Below are positions 10,133 through 19,177 of a DNA stretch of 64,000 bases, in pieces. The notes below the pieces were generated by a model. It saw only the letters and a program-made list of their open reading frames with translations. It searched no databases and was not told the DNA's origin. The position numbers and the translations under genes are program-made. Location: contig NZ_JALIEA010000013.1 in the NCBI RefSeq assembly GCF_022869005.1, positions 208,510-272,509 on the forward strand, written 5' to 3'. The stretch's first letter is position 1, and the number at the start of each line of letters is the position of its first letter. The stretch is from Corynebacterium kalidii. GTDB lineage: Bacteria > Actinomycetota > Actinomycetes > Mycobacteriales > Mycobacteriaceae.

Positions 10133-11161
10133 TCACACCCGGGAGGTGTGCGCCACGGTCTGCTCCACCAGGTCCAGCACCATGTCGGTGAACTCGGGGG
10201 TCGGACCCGGTGTCGCCGCACGGACCATCGGCACCCCCAGCCCGGCGGCGGTGTCGGCGGCCTCGTTGTCGAGGTCCCACATCACCTCCATGTGATCGGA
10301 GATGAAGCCCACGGGGACCAGCACGATCGGGCGGTGGTCGCCGTCCGTACCGTCCTGGCCCGTGACGGTGGCCTCCAGGTGGTCGCAGATGTCCGGCTCC
10401 AGCCACGGGATGTGGGGCGGGCCGGAGCGCGACTGCCACACCAGTTCCACGTCGGTGCCGTCGTCACCGTCCGTGGCGAAGCTGCTCAGCGCGCGGATCT
10501 CCCGGGCGGCGGTCAACACCTGGCCCGAGTACCGGTGGGTGGTGTCGGCCGAGGACGCCTCGTCGGCGGACACGGGCACGGAGTGGGCGGTGAACAGCAG
10601 GCGGGCATCGGCCCGCTGGTCGGCCGGGAGCGAGTCCCTGGCCTCGTCGACCAGCCGGGCGAAGGCGGAGAGGAACAGCGGGTGGTCGTGGAAGGGCCGG
10701 ATCTTCGTCATCGTCGGCGGGGTGACACCGGCGTCGCGGCAGGACTGCAGCGCCCGTTCGATGTCCTCGCGGTACTGGATGTCGCCGGAGTACCCGCCCC
10801 ATGCGGAGGTGGCGAACACGATGACCTCGGTGACGCCGTCGGCCACCATCCGCCTGGTGGTGTCCTCGATGTAGGGCTCCCAGTTCCGGTTGCCGAAGTA
10901 CACCGGCAGGTCCAACCCCCGCGCGGCGATCTCGGTGCGGAGATGGTCGATGATCTCCAGGTTCTGGTCGTTGATGGGGCTCTTGCCGCCGAAGCGGTAG
11001 TAGTGCTCGCCGACCTCGGCGAGGCGCTCGCGGGGGATGCCCCGTCCCCGGGTGACGTTCTCGAGGAAGGGGACCACGTCCTCCTCCTTCTCCGGTCCCC
11101 CGAAGGAGAGGACGAGCAGCGCCCTGCGGGCGGTGGTGCCAGACATGCCAGACTCAGCCAT
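10133..11161 (-). CDS. hemH: Ferrochelatase (coproporphyrin ferrochelatase type)
   Basis: A 342-residue soluble enzyme that inserts Fe2+ into the porphyrin ring. Seen: LLVLSFGGPEKEEDVVPFLENV at the N-terminus (split by the start choice), YRFGGKSPIN, FATSAWGGYSGDIQYREDI, the active-site histidine segment LLFTAHSVPV and WQSRSGPPHIPWLEPDICD, and VPVGFISDHMEVMWDLD with the conserved acidic pair. Actinobacteria use the coproporphyrin-dependent pathway, so its product is probably coproheme. ATG codons at 11161 and 11146 are both possible. It precedes the protease gene and follows an epimerase gene after 10 bp. Confidence 0.95.
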   Translation of the reverse strand: MAESGMSGTTARRALLVLSFGGPEKEEDVVPFLENVTRGRGIPRERLAEVGEHYYRFGGKSPINDQNLEIIDHLRTEIAARGLDLPVYFGNRNWEPYIEDTTRRMVADGVTEVIVFATSAWGGYSGDIQYREDIERALQSCRDAGVTPPTMTKIRPFHDHPLFLSAFARLVDEARDSLPADQRADARLLFTAHSVPVSADEASSADTTHRYSGQVLTAAREIRALSSFATDGDDGTDVELVWQSRSGPPHIPWLEPDICDHLEATVTGQDGTDGDHRPIVLVPVGFISDHMEVMWDLDNEAADTAAGLGVPMVRAATPGPTPEFTDMVLDLVEQTVAHTSRV

Positions 11162-11171
11162 GGTCCCGATC

Positions 11172-12539
11172 CTACTCGTCGGGCAACCCCAGTTCGTGGA
11201 TGAGGGCGGCGCGCAGGGTGGGGTGCCGGAACGTGTGCCCGAGGTGTTCGAGGACGGACGGGGCGACGTTCTGGTCGGCCAGGGCCAGCTCTTCGGCGCC
11301 CTGCACCCCGAGGAGCAGCGCCGGGGCGGCGGCGGGCACCGGCAGGCTCAGCGGTACGCGGATCCGCTGCAGGTCAGCCAGGGTCGCGGTGAACTCGGCG
11401 TTGGTGGCCATCTGCGGGCCCACGGCGTTGACCGGGCCGGAGAGTCCGCCGTCGACCACGGCCCGGACGTACACGTCCACCAGGTCGTCCAGCGACACCC
11501 ACGGGAAGTGCTGGCGCCCGGAGCCCAGGACGCCACCGCCGACCCTGCTCGACGCGTCCAGGGCGGTGAGCAGGGCGGAGCCGCCGGCCAGGACGAGGCC
11601 GGTGCGTACGGTGACCACGCGCCGTCCGGCGTCGGACGCGGGGCGGCAGGCGTCCTCCCAGTCGGAGACGACCTCGGCGAGGAAGCCGTCACCGGCCCCG
11701 GCGCGCTCGTTGACCCGTCCGGCGCGGGTGTGGCCGTAGAACCCGACCGCGGAGGCGCAGATGAACGACGCGACGCCGGGGGTGGCGGCGGCGAGGTCGG
11801 CGAGTAGGCGCGTCGGTCCGACCCGGGAGTCACGGACGGCGGCCTTGTGCTTCTCGGTGAACCGTCCGGCGATGCCCGCACCGGCGAGGTGGACCACCGT
11901 GTCCACCCCGTCGAACAGGTCCGGTGAGGGGTCGTCGGGGTCCCAGACCCGCGCGTCCGGTTCCGGTGGCAGCGCGGAGCGCGACAGCGGGACCACGGTG
12001 TGCCCCAGGGACCGCAGGAGTGCGACGAGCCGGGTGCCGACGAGCCCGGTCGCCCCGGTCACCGCGACGGTGTGGTGCCCGGTGACGGTGGCGTCGCCGA
12101 CGCGCGCGCGGTGGGCGAGGTCGTCGGCGAGCTGGCGGTGACGGTAGCGGAAGACCCGGTCCAGCAGCGCCGCCGGGGCCGTCCCCTGCACCGTGTCGGT
12201 GAGCAGCGTGCCGCGGGTGTTGGCGGTGTCGTCGTCGTGGAAGGCGTGGGTGTGCCGCCACCGCGTGATCTGGCGCAGCGGGGGATTGACGCATTCGTCG
12301 ACGAAGAGACGTCCCTCGACGAAGTCGTCGGGCCGGTGGTCGGCCTGCCAGGTGCGGAGCCCCGGGACGCGGCCGGGCAGGGACAGCACGGTGGTGCCGT
12401 CCTTGAGGGACGACGCCTCGGAGGCGATACGGATCCGGGAGAAGCCCGGGGTCAGGCGGGTCACCGCGCCGGGGCGGGTGTGCCAGTCCCAGACGTCCTG
12501 GCGGGGGAACCGGAGGTGTTGGTGGTAGCGGTGGGTCAC
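11172..12539 (-). CDS. TIGR01777-family SDR epimerase with N-terminal SRPBCC domain
   Basis: A 455-residue protein. Residues 1-150 resemble a START/SRPBCC cyclase-like domain (HLRFPRQDVWDWHTRPGAVT). Residues ~155-455 are an extended SDR of the YfcH/SulA type: VAVTGATGLVGTRLVALLRS for the nucleotide, VHLAGAGIAGRFTEKHK, FICASAVGFYGHT (the Tyr of YxxxK is in this segment) and PWVSLDDLV. Substrate unknown. The GTG start overlaps the sigC stop (GTGA), so the two are co-translated. The same two-domain fusion is common in actinobacteria. Confidence 0.85.
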   Translation of the reverse strand: MTHRYHQHLRFPRQDVWDWHTRPGAVTRLTPGFSRIRIASEASSLKDGTTVLSLPGRVPGLRTWQADHRPDDFVEGRLFVDECVNPPLRQITRWRHTHAFHDDDTANTRGTLLTDTVQGTAPAALLDRVFRYRHRQLADDLAHRARVGDATVTGHHTVAVTGATGLVGTRLVALLRSLGHTVVPLSRSALPPEPDARVWDPDDPSPDLFDGVDTVVHLAGAGIAGRFTEKHKAAVRDSRVGPTRLLADLAAATPGVASFICASAVGFYGHTRAGRVNERAGAGDGFLAEVVSDWEDACRPASDAGRRVVTVRTGLVLAGGSALLTALDASSRVGGGVLGSGRQHFPWVSLDDLVDVYVRAVVDGGLSGPVNAVGPQMATNAEFTATLADLQRIRVPLSLPVPAAAPALLLGVQGAEELALADQNVAPSVLEHLGHTFRHPTLRAALIHELGLPDE

Positions 12540-13228
12540 GAACCCCAGTGTAGGGACGCTCCGCCGCCTGTGTCGGGTCCTGTGTCGGCGCCTGTGTCGG
12601 TGGCGCGCCCCGAGGCAGCCAGCAGGTCGGCGCGGGCGCGGGCCACGCGCGACCGGATCGTGCCCACCCGGACCCCGCAGATGTCGGCGGCCTCGGCGTA
12701 GGTGTGGCCGAGGACCTGGGTGAGGATCAGCGCCTCACGGCGGTCCGGTGCCAGGTCGTCGAGCATCGCCCGGGCATCCACGAGCTCGGCCCACGTCTGC
12801 CCGCCGGTGGTGTCCGGGGAGGTGGTGAGCTCGGTGGCGTCCTCCCACTGCTCGGCGGACCTGCGGGGGCGGGCCATGTCGTGGCGCACGCTGTCGACCC
12901 AGGTGTGCCTGGCGAGCGCGAGCAGCCAGGTGCGCGCGGAGGACCGGGCGGCGAACCGGGGCAGCCCACCCAGTGCCCGCAGGTAGGTCTCCTGGGTGAG
13001 GTCGTCGGCGCGGTCGGCGTCCGCCAGGTGGGCGAGGAGGCGCCAGACGTCGTCGTGGGTGGCCTCGATGAAGTCGTTGAGGGCCTGCCGGTCACCGCCG
13101 GCGGCGCGCAGCGCGAGGTCGGTGACCGCCTGGTCCGCCGGGGTGGTCCGGGCGTCCTGTCGGGCGTCCCGACCCTGTCGGCGCGTCGACTGCAGGGTTC
13201 TTCTTCGCACGGTTCCGGAGTTTATCAC
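12536..13228 (-). CDS. sigC: ECF-type RNA polymerase sigma factor SigC
   Basis: A 230-residue group-4 sigma factor. Region 2 is ALNDFIEATHDDVWRLLAHL through DDLTQETYLRALGGLPRF and RSSARTWLLALARHTWVDSV; region 4 is LILTQVLGHTYAEAADICGV and VGTIRSRVARARADLL. No anti-sigma gene is adjacent. Position between asd/hemH and katA matches C. glutamicum sigC, which activates cytochrome bd oxidase and related genes when the aerobic chain is disturbed. It is divergent from katA and overlaps the epimerase gene by 4 bases. The low-complexity C-terminal tail (TDTGADTGPDTGGG) is dispensable-looking. An N-terminal start later than 13228 is possible. Confidence 0.9.
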   Translation of the reverse strand: MINSGTVRRRTLQSTRRQGRDARQDARTTPADQAVTDLALRAAGGDRQALNDFIEATHDDVWRLLAHLADADRADDLTQETYLRALGGLPRFAARSSARTWLLALARHTWVDSVRHDMARPRRSAEQWEDATELTTSPDTTGGQTWAELVDARAMLDDLAPDRREALILTQVLGHTYAEAADICGVRVGTIRSRVARARADLLAASGRATDTGADTGPDTGGGASLHWGS

Positions 13229-13507
13229 CGTTTGTCACCGACACCGGGTTCCTGTGACTCCTGTGACCTTCGATTCTGTCTCTATCACTATCGCCGACAC
13301 AGTGTAAATAATATAAACCATTCAAAAGGGAGAAATTAATAGTGCGACCCTGAATGTTCGGGTGTATAACGGGACGTGACGGCACATGCACCCCGTGACC
13401 GACGATCACGGCACCCGTGCGCCCCGCCGTCATCCACGACTGACATGTGCGCGATCAGTGCAGCACACGACCACTGCACCCACGGCAGCCAACAGGAGGG
13501 TTCACAC
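13229..13507. promoter_or_regulatory. Divergent promoter region of sigC and katA
   Basis: 279 bp without a gene. Bases ~13295-13345 are strikingly AT-rich for this genome (GTAAATAATATAAACC and GAGAAATTAATAG), a good place for promoter opening in either direction. TATAAC at 13365-13370 is a plausible katA -10, giving a leader of about 130 bases; no good -35 is seen. No other element is recognisable. Confidence 0.45.
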
Positions 13508-15142
13508 ATGACCACCCACGACGACCGCACCACCGGAGCACCGGGTCAGGACAGCTCCGCCGACATCGCCGCCCGCGGGGTCTGCCCGTACTCCGGGCAC
13601 TCCACCAACGCGAACGGCTCACCCGTCACCACCGAGGAGCACTCGGTCACGGTCGGGGAGCAGGGGCCGATCGCCCTGACCGACGTCCACCTCGTCGAGA
13701 AGCACGCCCACTTCAACCGCGAGCGCATCCCGGAGCGCAACGTCCACGCCAAGGGCTCCGGCGCCTTCGGCGAGCTCACCGTCACCGAGGACGTCTCCCG
13801 GTACACCCGGGCGGACCTCTTCCAGCAGGGACGGGTGACCCCGATGCTCGCGCGGTTCTCCACCGTCGCCGGTGAACAGGGCTTCCCCGACACCGTGCGT
13901 GACGTCCGCGGGTTCTCGCTGAAGTTCTACACGCAGGAGGGCAACTACGACATCGTCGGCAACAACACCCCGGTGTTCTTCCTGCGCGACGGCATGAAGT
14001 TCCCCGACTTCATCCGCTCCCAGAAGCGGTTGACCAACGGGCTGCGCAGCGCCGACATGCAGTGGGACTTCTGGACCCGCAGTCCCGAGTCCGCCCACCA
14101 GGTCACCTACCTCATGGGCGACCGCGGTATCCCCAAGGACTTCCGTCACATGGACGGGTTCAGCTCCCACACCTACCAGTGGATCAACGCCGACGGTGAG
14201 CGCTTCTGGGTGAAGTACCACTTCAAGACCAGGCAGGGCTGGGAGTTCTTCACCGACGACGAGGCCGGCGCACTCGTCGGTTCCGGCGACTTCGACCACT
14301 CCCGTTCCGACCTCTACGAGGCCATCGAGCGCGGCGACTACCCGACCTGGGACGTCAAGGTCCAGATCATGCCCGTGGCCGAGGCGGAGAACTACCGCTG
14401 GAATCCCTTCGACCTGACGAAGACCTGGTCGCAGAAGGACTACCCGCTCATCGACGTCGGACACTTCACCCTCAACGCGAATCCGCAGAACTTCTTCGCG
14501 CAGATCGAGCAGGCGGCGTTCGCACCGTCCAATATCGTGCCCGGCATCGGCTTCTCGCCGGACAAGATGCTGCTGGCACGTGCGTTCGCCTACGCCGACA
14601 CGCAGCGCTACCGGCTGGGGACGAACTACCCGCAGCTGCCCGTCAACCGTCCGGTCGTCGCGGAGCGGAACTTCTACACCATGAAGGACGGCGCGGCGGC
14701 CTACGAGTTCCCCGCCGACGGCACACCGGTGTACTCGCCGAACCGTTTCGAACGCGGTGAGGGCACCGCGGACGTCTCCGACGGTTCCGGCGTGGTGGAG
14801 AAGGGGGTCGCACCCGGACAGTCCGCCTACGGTTTCGGTCGCGGGCAGGAGTCCGCGACCGGTCCGGCCGAGGACCTCGGTCTCTTCGACGACAACTACG
14901 GCGGTGACCTCACCCGTGGAGCCTATGTCCGGCATGCCGAGGACGACGATTTCATCCAGGCGGGCAACCTGGTCCGCGAGGTGCTGGACGACGACGCCCG
15001 CGAGCGTCTCGCCGGCAACATCGCCCGCGCGATGCAGGGTGTCTCCGAGCAGGTCGAGGGCCAGTGCTGGACCTACTGGGGCCGGGTCGACGAGAACCTG
15101 CGCGACCGGGTCCGGGAGATCTACACCGACCTGAAGGGCTGA
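13508..15142 (+). CDS. katA: Catalase (clade-3, heme)
   Basis: A 544-residue monofunctional heme catalase that destroys H2O2 in the cytoplasm. The active-site histidine is in [20 protein letters not shown], the distal asparagine in [16 protein letters not shown], and the heme-ligand tyrosine in [20 protein letters not shown]. The N-terminus is longer and Cys-containing (GVCPYSGHS), as in some actinobacterial catalases. ATG 13508 has AGGAGGG 8 bases upstream; the longer frame from 13376 has none. Divergent from sigC, as in C. glutamicum. A terminator follows. Confidence 0.97.
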   Translation: MTTHDDRTTGAPGQDSSADIAARGVCPYSGHSTNANGSPVTTEEHSVTVGEQGPIALTDVHLVEKHAHFNRERIPERNVHAKGSGAFGELTVTEDVSRYTRADLFQQGRVTPMLARFSTVAGEQGFPDTVRDVRGFSLKFYTQEGNYDIVGNNTPVFFLRDGMKFPDFIRSQKRLTNGLRSADMQWDFWTRSPESAHQVTYLMGDRGIPKDFRHMDGFSSHTYQWINADGERFWVKYHFKTRQGWEFFTDDEAGALVGSGDFDHSRSDLYEAIERGDYPTWDVKVQIMPVAEAENYRWNPFDLTKTWSQKDYPLIDVGHFTLNANPQNFFAQIEQAAFAPSNIVPGIGFSPDKMLLARAFAYADTQRYRLGTNYPQLPVNRPVVAERNFYTMKDGAAAYEFPADGTPVYSPNRFERGEGTADVSDGSGVVEKGVAPGQSAYGFGRGQESATGPAEDLGLFDDNYGGDLTRGAYVRHAEDDDFIQAGNLVREVLDDDARERLAGNIARAMQGVSEQVEGQCWTYWGRVDENLRDRVREIYTDLKG

Positions 15143-15167
15143 GCCGGCCCCGGGACGGTGCGACAGA

Positions 15168-15214
15168 GAGAACCCCCGGCAGGGAGACCAGTGGTCTCTC
15201 CGCCGGGGGTTCTC
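15168..15214. terminator. Bidirectional terminator between katA and the mnh operon
   Basis: GAGAACCCCCGGC (15168-15180) pairs with GCCGGGGGTTCTC (15202-15214), and the inner GGAGACCA/GTGGTCTC extends the stem. It lies between the convergent katA and mnhG stops. Confidence 0.85.
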
Positions 15215-15227
15215 GGCGTCGGATGGG

Positions 15228-15650
15228 TCAGTTCGCCTCCTTGGCGCGTTCACCGCCGGACAGCGGCACGGTGTGGTCCCACAGGGTGGCGTGCAGGGCA
15301 CGCCCCATTACGTAGGAGCCGACCGCCTGGACCACGAGCAGCGCCAGGATGGCGACCACGCCCCTGACCAGGTAGCCGAGGACGAAACCTTCGGTGGCCC
15401 AGGAGTTCACGAAGTCGGCGGCGACGAGCAGGGGCAGCCCCATCCCGATCGCCGGGCCGAGCATGTTGACCTGGCTTAGCGCGTCCGGGGCGAGGTACAT
15501 CGCGACGGCCGAGACGAGCACGTAGAGGGCACCGACGACGGCCAGGATGCTGACGATGATGGCGGGGATCCACCCGATCTCGTCGGGCTGCTGGACCACG
15601 GGCGCCTCCGCGGCGAGCAGGTGCACGGTGGACTGTGTCTGTGTGAGCAT
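15228..15650 (-). CDS. mnhG: Na+/H+ antiporter subunit G
   Basis: A 140-residue MnhG/MrpG (PhaG) subunit, last gene of the Mrp operon. Three hydrophobic helices are seen: AIIVSILAVVGALYVLVSAVA, the middle GPAIGMGLPLLVAADF, and LVRGVVAILALLVVQAVGSY. A ~25-residue N-terminal extension precedes the conserved part and the C-terminus is charged. Start ATG 15650 follows GTAGGAGAAATC. It works only as part of the seven-subunit membrane complex that exchanges Na+ for H+. Confidence 0.9.
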   Translation of the reverse strand: MLTQTQSTVHLLAAEAPVVQQPDEIGWIPAIIVSILAVVGALYVLVSAVAMYLAPDALSQVNMLGPAIGMGLPLLVAADFVNSWATEGFVLGYLVRGVVAILALLVVQAVGSYVMGRALHATLWDHTVPLSGGERAKEAN

Positions 15651-15658
15651 GATTTCTC

Positions 15659-15937
15659 CTACCTGCGTCCGCGGGTGATGATCCGGGCGAAGGCCATGGT
15701 GCTGATCGCGCCGCCGAGCCCGGCGAGCAACACGACGTCGTAGGTGATCGCGGAGTCGTAGAACAGGCAGTACACCAGGAACCCGGCGATGACGGTGAGG
15801 AACACCATGTCGGCCAGCACGGCGCGGCGGGCGTCGTTACGCGTCGACACCGCCCGCCACAGCACCAGGGCCATGGCGGCGACGATGAGCACCGCCGCAA
15901 CCCCGGCGAAGATCCACAGGAATTGTGTCGGTGTCAC
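15659..15937 (-). CDS. mnhF: Na+/H+ antiporter subunit F
   Basis: A 92-residue MnhF/MrpF subunit with three membrane helices (FLWIFAGVAAVLIVAAMALV, VLADMVFLTVIAGFLVYCLF, DVVLLAGLGGAISTMAFA). Length is typical of the family. It overlaps mnhE by 4 bases and lies 8 bases before mnhG, so it is tightly coupled in the operon. Confidence 0.9.
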   Translation of the reverse strand: MTPTQFLWIFAGVAAVLIVAAMALVLWRAVSTRNDARRAVLADMVFLTVIAGFLVYCLFYDSAITYDVVLLAGLGGAISTMAFARIITRGRR

Positions 15938-17088
15938 TTCGACTCGTCCTCTCTCTTGTCGGTCTCGCCGGTGCTCCCGGTGCTGCCGGTGTCCGTGGGG
16001 TCCTCGGTGTGGGGGTGCCCGTGCCGGCCGCGCAGGCGCGACAGCGGGGTGCCGGGGAGTCCCTGCCGGCCACTGAGGTCCAGTTCCGGTTGCGGCAGAC
16101 GCGACCGAACCTCGAGTGCGTTGACCAGCGAGGCGATCGGCGAGGTCCGGCGCCCGGAGCGGGACGCCTTGGCGCCGTCGGACACGGGGGCCGCGTCGTT
16201 GGCCTCGGACAGCGCTGACACCCCGCGGTCGCCGGACGGTGCGACGCGTGCCGGGTCGATGCCTTCCTCGAGGTCTTCGGAGTCCGGGCCACGCTCGGTG
16301 TCGTCGAGGTCGAGCTCGGGGGGACTGAACTCCTCGGCGAGCTTGCGGCGACGGCGCTTCTCCTCCTCCGCGATCCTGCGCCGTTTCTCCTCGGCCGCCT
16401 TACGGGCGTTGGTCTTGGCGATCTTCTCCCGCTGTTCCCGGGACAGGTTGTCGAGGTCGTTGACGTCGAGGTTGTCGTCCTGCCGCATGATCGCCGCGAC
16501 GAAGGCGGCGGCGTGCGGGGTCGAGTCGACCTTCTCCACGTCGAAGACGCCGTCTTCGCTGGCACGGCCACCGCGGTTGCCACGGTAGCCGCGCGGCCCG
16601 GGCACACCGCGCTCGACCAGGTGCTCCACGTCGAACTCGATCTTGCGCTTGCGCACCGACGGGGAGATCCGGGCCTCCATCACGGCCAGGGAGTGCAGCA
16701 GTTCCTGCGGGTCCGCACCGTACATGGCGTGGACCGCGAGGAAACGCTGGACCCGGGTGAGCCCGTGGGTACGGAACTCCGAGGTGGCCACGGAGCCGGC
16801 GTCGTCGAGGTTGCGCTTGCCGGCGGCGGCGTCCTCGTCGACCTCCTTGGGGCCGGTCACACCCAACGCCAGCGTGCCGGGGGTCATGGTGATCGACGCG
16901 ATGAACACGGCGATGTCACGTTCCCGGGTGAGCCGCAGCGGGTAGTAGACCATCACCGGTGCGATGTGGCGACCGGTGGTGAACGTGTCGTAGGCCATGA
17001 TCGTGGACTCCTTCACGATCTGGCCCACGAGCCACACCGAGTAGGACGCCCCGTGGCCGATCTGGTGGAGGACGTGCTTCAGCGTCAT
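15934..17088 (-). CDS. mnhE: Na+/H+ antiporter subunit E with a long cytoplasmic tail
   Basis: A 384-residue protein whose first ~170 residues match MnhE/MrpE (PVMVYYPLRLTRERDIAVFI, ITMTPGTLALGV), the family's usual whole length. The remaining ~210 residues form a soluble extension. It has a Gly/Arg patch (GVPGPRGYRGNRGGRAS), a strongly charged probable coiled coil (LSREQREKIAKTNARKAAEE followed by KRRRIAEEEKRRRRKLAEE), then an acidic, Pro/Ser-rich end. The ATG at 17088 has GGAG 7 bases before; GTG 17091 is an alternative. It overlaps mnhD. The tail has no recognised function. Confidence 0.85.
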   Translation of the reverse strand: MTLKHVLHQIGHGASYSVWLVGQIVKESTIMAYDTFTTGRHIAPVMVYYPLRLTRERDIAVFIASITMTPGTLALGVTGPKEVDEDAAAGKRNLDDAGSVATSEFRTHGLTRVQRFLAVHAMYGADPQELLHSLAVMEARISPSVRKRKIEFDVEHLVERGVPGPRGYRGNRGGRASEDGVFDVEKVDSTPHAAAFVAAIMRQDDNLDVNDLDNLSREQREKIAKTNARKAAEEKRRRIAEEEKRRRRKLAEEFSPPELDLDDTERGPDSEDLEEGIDPARVAPSGDRGVSALSEANDAAPVSDGAKASRSGRRTSPIASLVNALEVRSRLPQPELDLSGRQGLPGTPLSRLRGRHGHPHTEDPTDTGSTGSTGETDKREDESK

Positions 17089-18749
17089 CACCGCGCTCCT
17101 TCCGTGGCGGCCGCCGCGTCCGTCGCGACGGGGGTTGAACCGGAGTCCGTGTGCGCCAGCCCGTAGTGCTCGGACGGGAGCACGACACCGACCGCCTCGT
17201 CCGGGTCACCGATGACCGAGTGGACGTAGTCGGTGGTGTCGGTCAGCGACGCGGCCGCGTCGCCGGTGACCTGGGTGACCACGCCGACGAAGAGGAACAT
17301 GCCGACGCTGACCACCATCATCGTGGCGCTGGGGAGGGTGAGCCGCACGCTGACCGCCAGGCTGGGGTCCATGTCCTGCTTGTCCATGGGCTTGCCCCAG
17401 AAGCACTTCCGCCAGACGTGCAGCATGCTGAGCAGCGCGCCGATCGACGCGACGACGACCGCGCCGACACCGACCCACACCATGGGGCCGGAGTCCCGGA
17501 CCATGGCGAAGACGAGCATCAGCTTGCCCCACAGCCCGGAGAACGGCGGGAAGCCGATCAGCGACATGGCGGCCGCGGCGAAGACCACGGAGATCATCGG
17601 GTCGCGGCGCATCAGGCCGGAGAGCCGGCGGAGCCGTCCGGTGCCGTAGGTCTCCTCCACGGCACCGGCGGCCATGATCATCGCCGCGGCGGTGATCATG
17701 TGGTGGAGCATGTAGAAGATGGCCGCGGAGAGCATCAGCTCGGCGCTGCCGCCGAGGAACGCCAGCGCCACCAGGATGAACGGGATGCCGTTGACCATCT
17801 GGTAGGCGATCACCCCACGCAGGGTGGTCTCGCCGAGGGCGGCGAACCCGCCGATCATCATGCCGATCACGGCGAAGACCAGGATCGGCAGCGCCCACCG
17901 CTGGTCGCCCTCGAAGACGGTCATGTACACCCGCAGGATGGCGTACACGCCGACCTTGGTGTGCAGACCCGAGAACAGGGCCATCACCGACGGCGAGGTC
18001 GAGCCGTAGGAGCGGGGCAGCCAGGTGTGCACCGGTGCCGCACCGGCCTTGACCGCCAGGGCGATGAGCACGACGCCCAGGGCGAGCAGCAGCTGCCACT
18101 GGGTGCCGAAGACCCCCTCGGCGAAGCCGCCTGCGCCACGTTCACCCGCGGCACCGGCGAGGGCGGCCATATTGGTCGTGCCCACCACCGCGTACACCAG
18201 GGCCACACCGGAGAGCAGGCACAGCGAGGTGACCAGGTTGACCAGCACGAAGGTGCGGCCGGCGGCGAGCCGTGCCCAGGTACCCGTCATGGCCAGCAGT
18301 CCGAAGGACGGCATGAGCATGACCTCGATGAAGACGAAGAGGTTGAACAGGTCGGCGGTGAGGAAGGCGCCCCAAACGCCGGCGAGCAGCATCAGCGTCA
18401 TCGCCGGGTAGAAGCGGGCGCGGGACTCGCCGACAGCCTCGGCGAACCAGTTCGCGGTGAGGGCGACGACGGCGGTGGCGACGATCATCACCGCGGACAG
18501 CGTGTCCGCCACCAGGGGGATGGACACGCCGCCGGTGAAGGAGCCGACGTTGTCGGCGACGACGGTGGTCTCGCCACCGCCGGACACCTGGGTGAGCAGC
18601 AGGACACCGCCGACGAGACCGGCGGCGGGCACCAGCAGGCCGAGGGCACGCCGGGGGAGGCTCCACGGCAGGGCGGCGGCGACACCGGCCGCCATCAGCG
18701 GGACCACGACGAACAGTGCGAGCAGTGGTCCGAGGGTGTCGGGGTTCAT
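17088..18749 (-). CDS. mnhD: Na+/H+ antiporter subunit D
   Basis: A 553-residue NuoM/NuoN-like proton-translocating subunit with about 14 membrane helices. Typical elements: the glutamate helix (LFNLFVFIEVMLMPSFGLL), the lysine-containing AVKAGAAPVHTWLPRSYGST, HTKVGVYAILRVY and LSGLMRRDPMIS. These charged residues in helices are the proton path shared with complex I. It starts at the stop of mnhC and ends in the start of mnhE. The C-terminal ~60 residues are polar and variable. Confidence 0.93.
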   Translation of the reverse strand: MNPDTLGPLLALFVVVPLMAAGVAAALPWSLPRRALGLLVPAAGLVGGVLLLTQVSGGGETTVVADNVGSFTGGVSIPLVADTLSAVMIVATAVVALTANWFAEAVGESRARFYPAMTLMLLAGVWGAFLTADLFNLFVFIEVMLMPSFGLLAMTGTWARLAAGRTFVLVNLVTSLCLLSGVALVYAVVGTTNMAALAGAAGERGAGGFAEGVFGTQWQLLLALGVVLIALAVKAGAAPVHTWLPRSYGSTSPSVMALFSGLHTKVGVYAILRVYMTVFEGDQRWALPILVFAVIGMMIGGFAALGETTLRGVIAYQMVNGIPFILVALAFLGGSAELMLSAAIFYMLHHMITAAAMIMAAGAVEETYGTGRLRRLSGLMRRDPMISVVFAAAAMSLIGFPPFSGLWGKLMLVFAMVRDSGPMVWVGVGAVVVASIGALLSMLHVWRKCFWGKPMDKQDMDPSLAVSVRLTLPSATMMVVSVGMFLFVGVVTQVTGDAAASLTDTTDYVHSVIGDPDEAVGVVLPSEHYGLAHTDSGSTPVATDAAAATEGAR

Positions 18750-19177
18750 CAGTAGTCCACCTCTCGGTCGCGACGGCGTTGTGCCTGGGCTGAGTGTTCG
18801 TCGATCCGGTGGGCCGAGCGTCGGCCCACGGTGTCCAGGGCGCGGAACTCGCGGCGGGCGCGCTGGACGTCCTCGCCGGAGCGGGTGTCGTCGTCACGGC
18901 CGAGGGCGGCGAGGGCGAGCAGCACGGCGGTCGTCGCCATCGAGATGACGATCGCGGTCAGGACGAAGGCCTGGGGGAGGGGGTCGGCGGAGTCCGCGGG
19001 GAACGTCCGGTCGGCGAGCGCGTCCGAACGCCACGCGCCGATACCGGCGGCGAGCAGGAGCAGGTTGACTCCGTGACTCATCAGTGTGGCGCCGATGATG
19101 ACACGGACCATGCCACGCTGCATCACCATGTAGACGCCGGCTGCGACAAGGAGGGCGATGATGGCCGCGATGATCAC
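18749..19177 (-). CDS. mnhC: Na+/H+ antiporter subunit C
   Basis: A 142-residue NuoK-like subunit: three helices (IIALLVAAGVYMVMQRGMVR, IGATLMSHGVNLLLLAAGI, PQAFVLTAIVISMATTAVLL), with the family's conserved ALVLTAIVI-type segment, and a charged C-terminal tail of ~45 residues (longer than usual). The GTG start overlaps the mnhA stop by 4 bases (GTGA). Confidence 0.92.
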   Translation of the reverse strand: MIIAAIIALLVAAGVYMVMQRGMVRVIIGATLMSHGVNLLLLAAGIGAWRSDALADRTFPADSADPLPQAFVLTAIVISMATTAVLLALAALGRDDDTRSGEDVQRARREFRALDTVGRRSAHRIDEHSAQAQRRRDREVDY

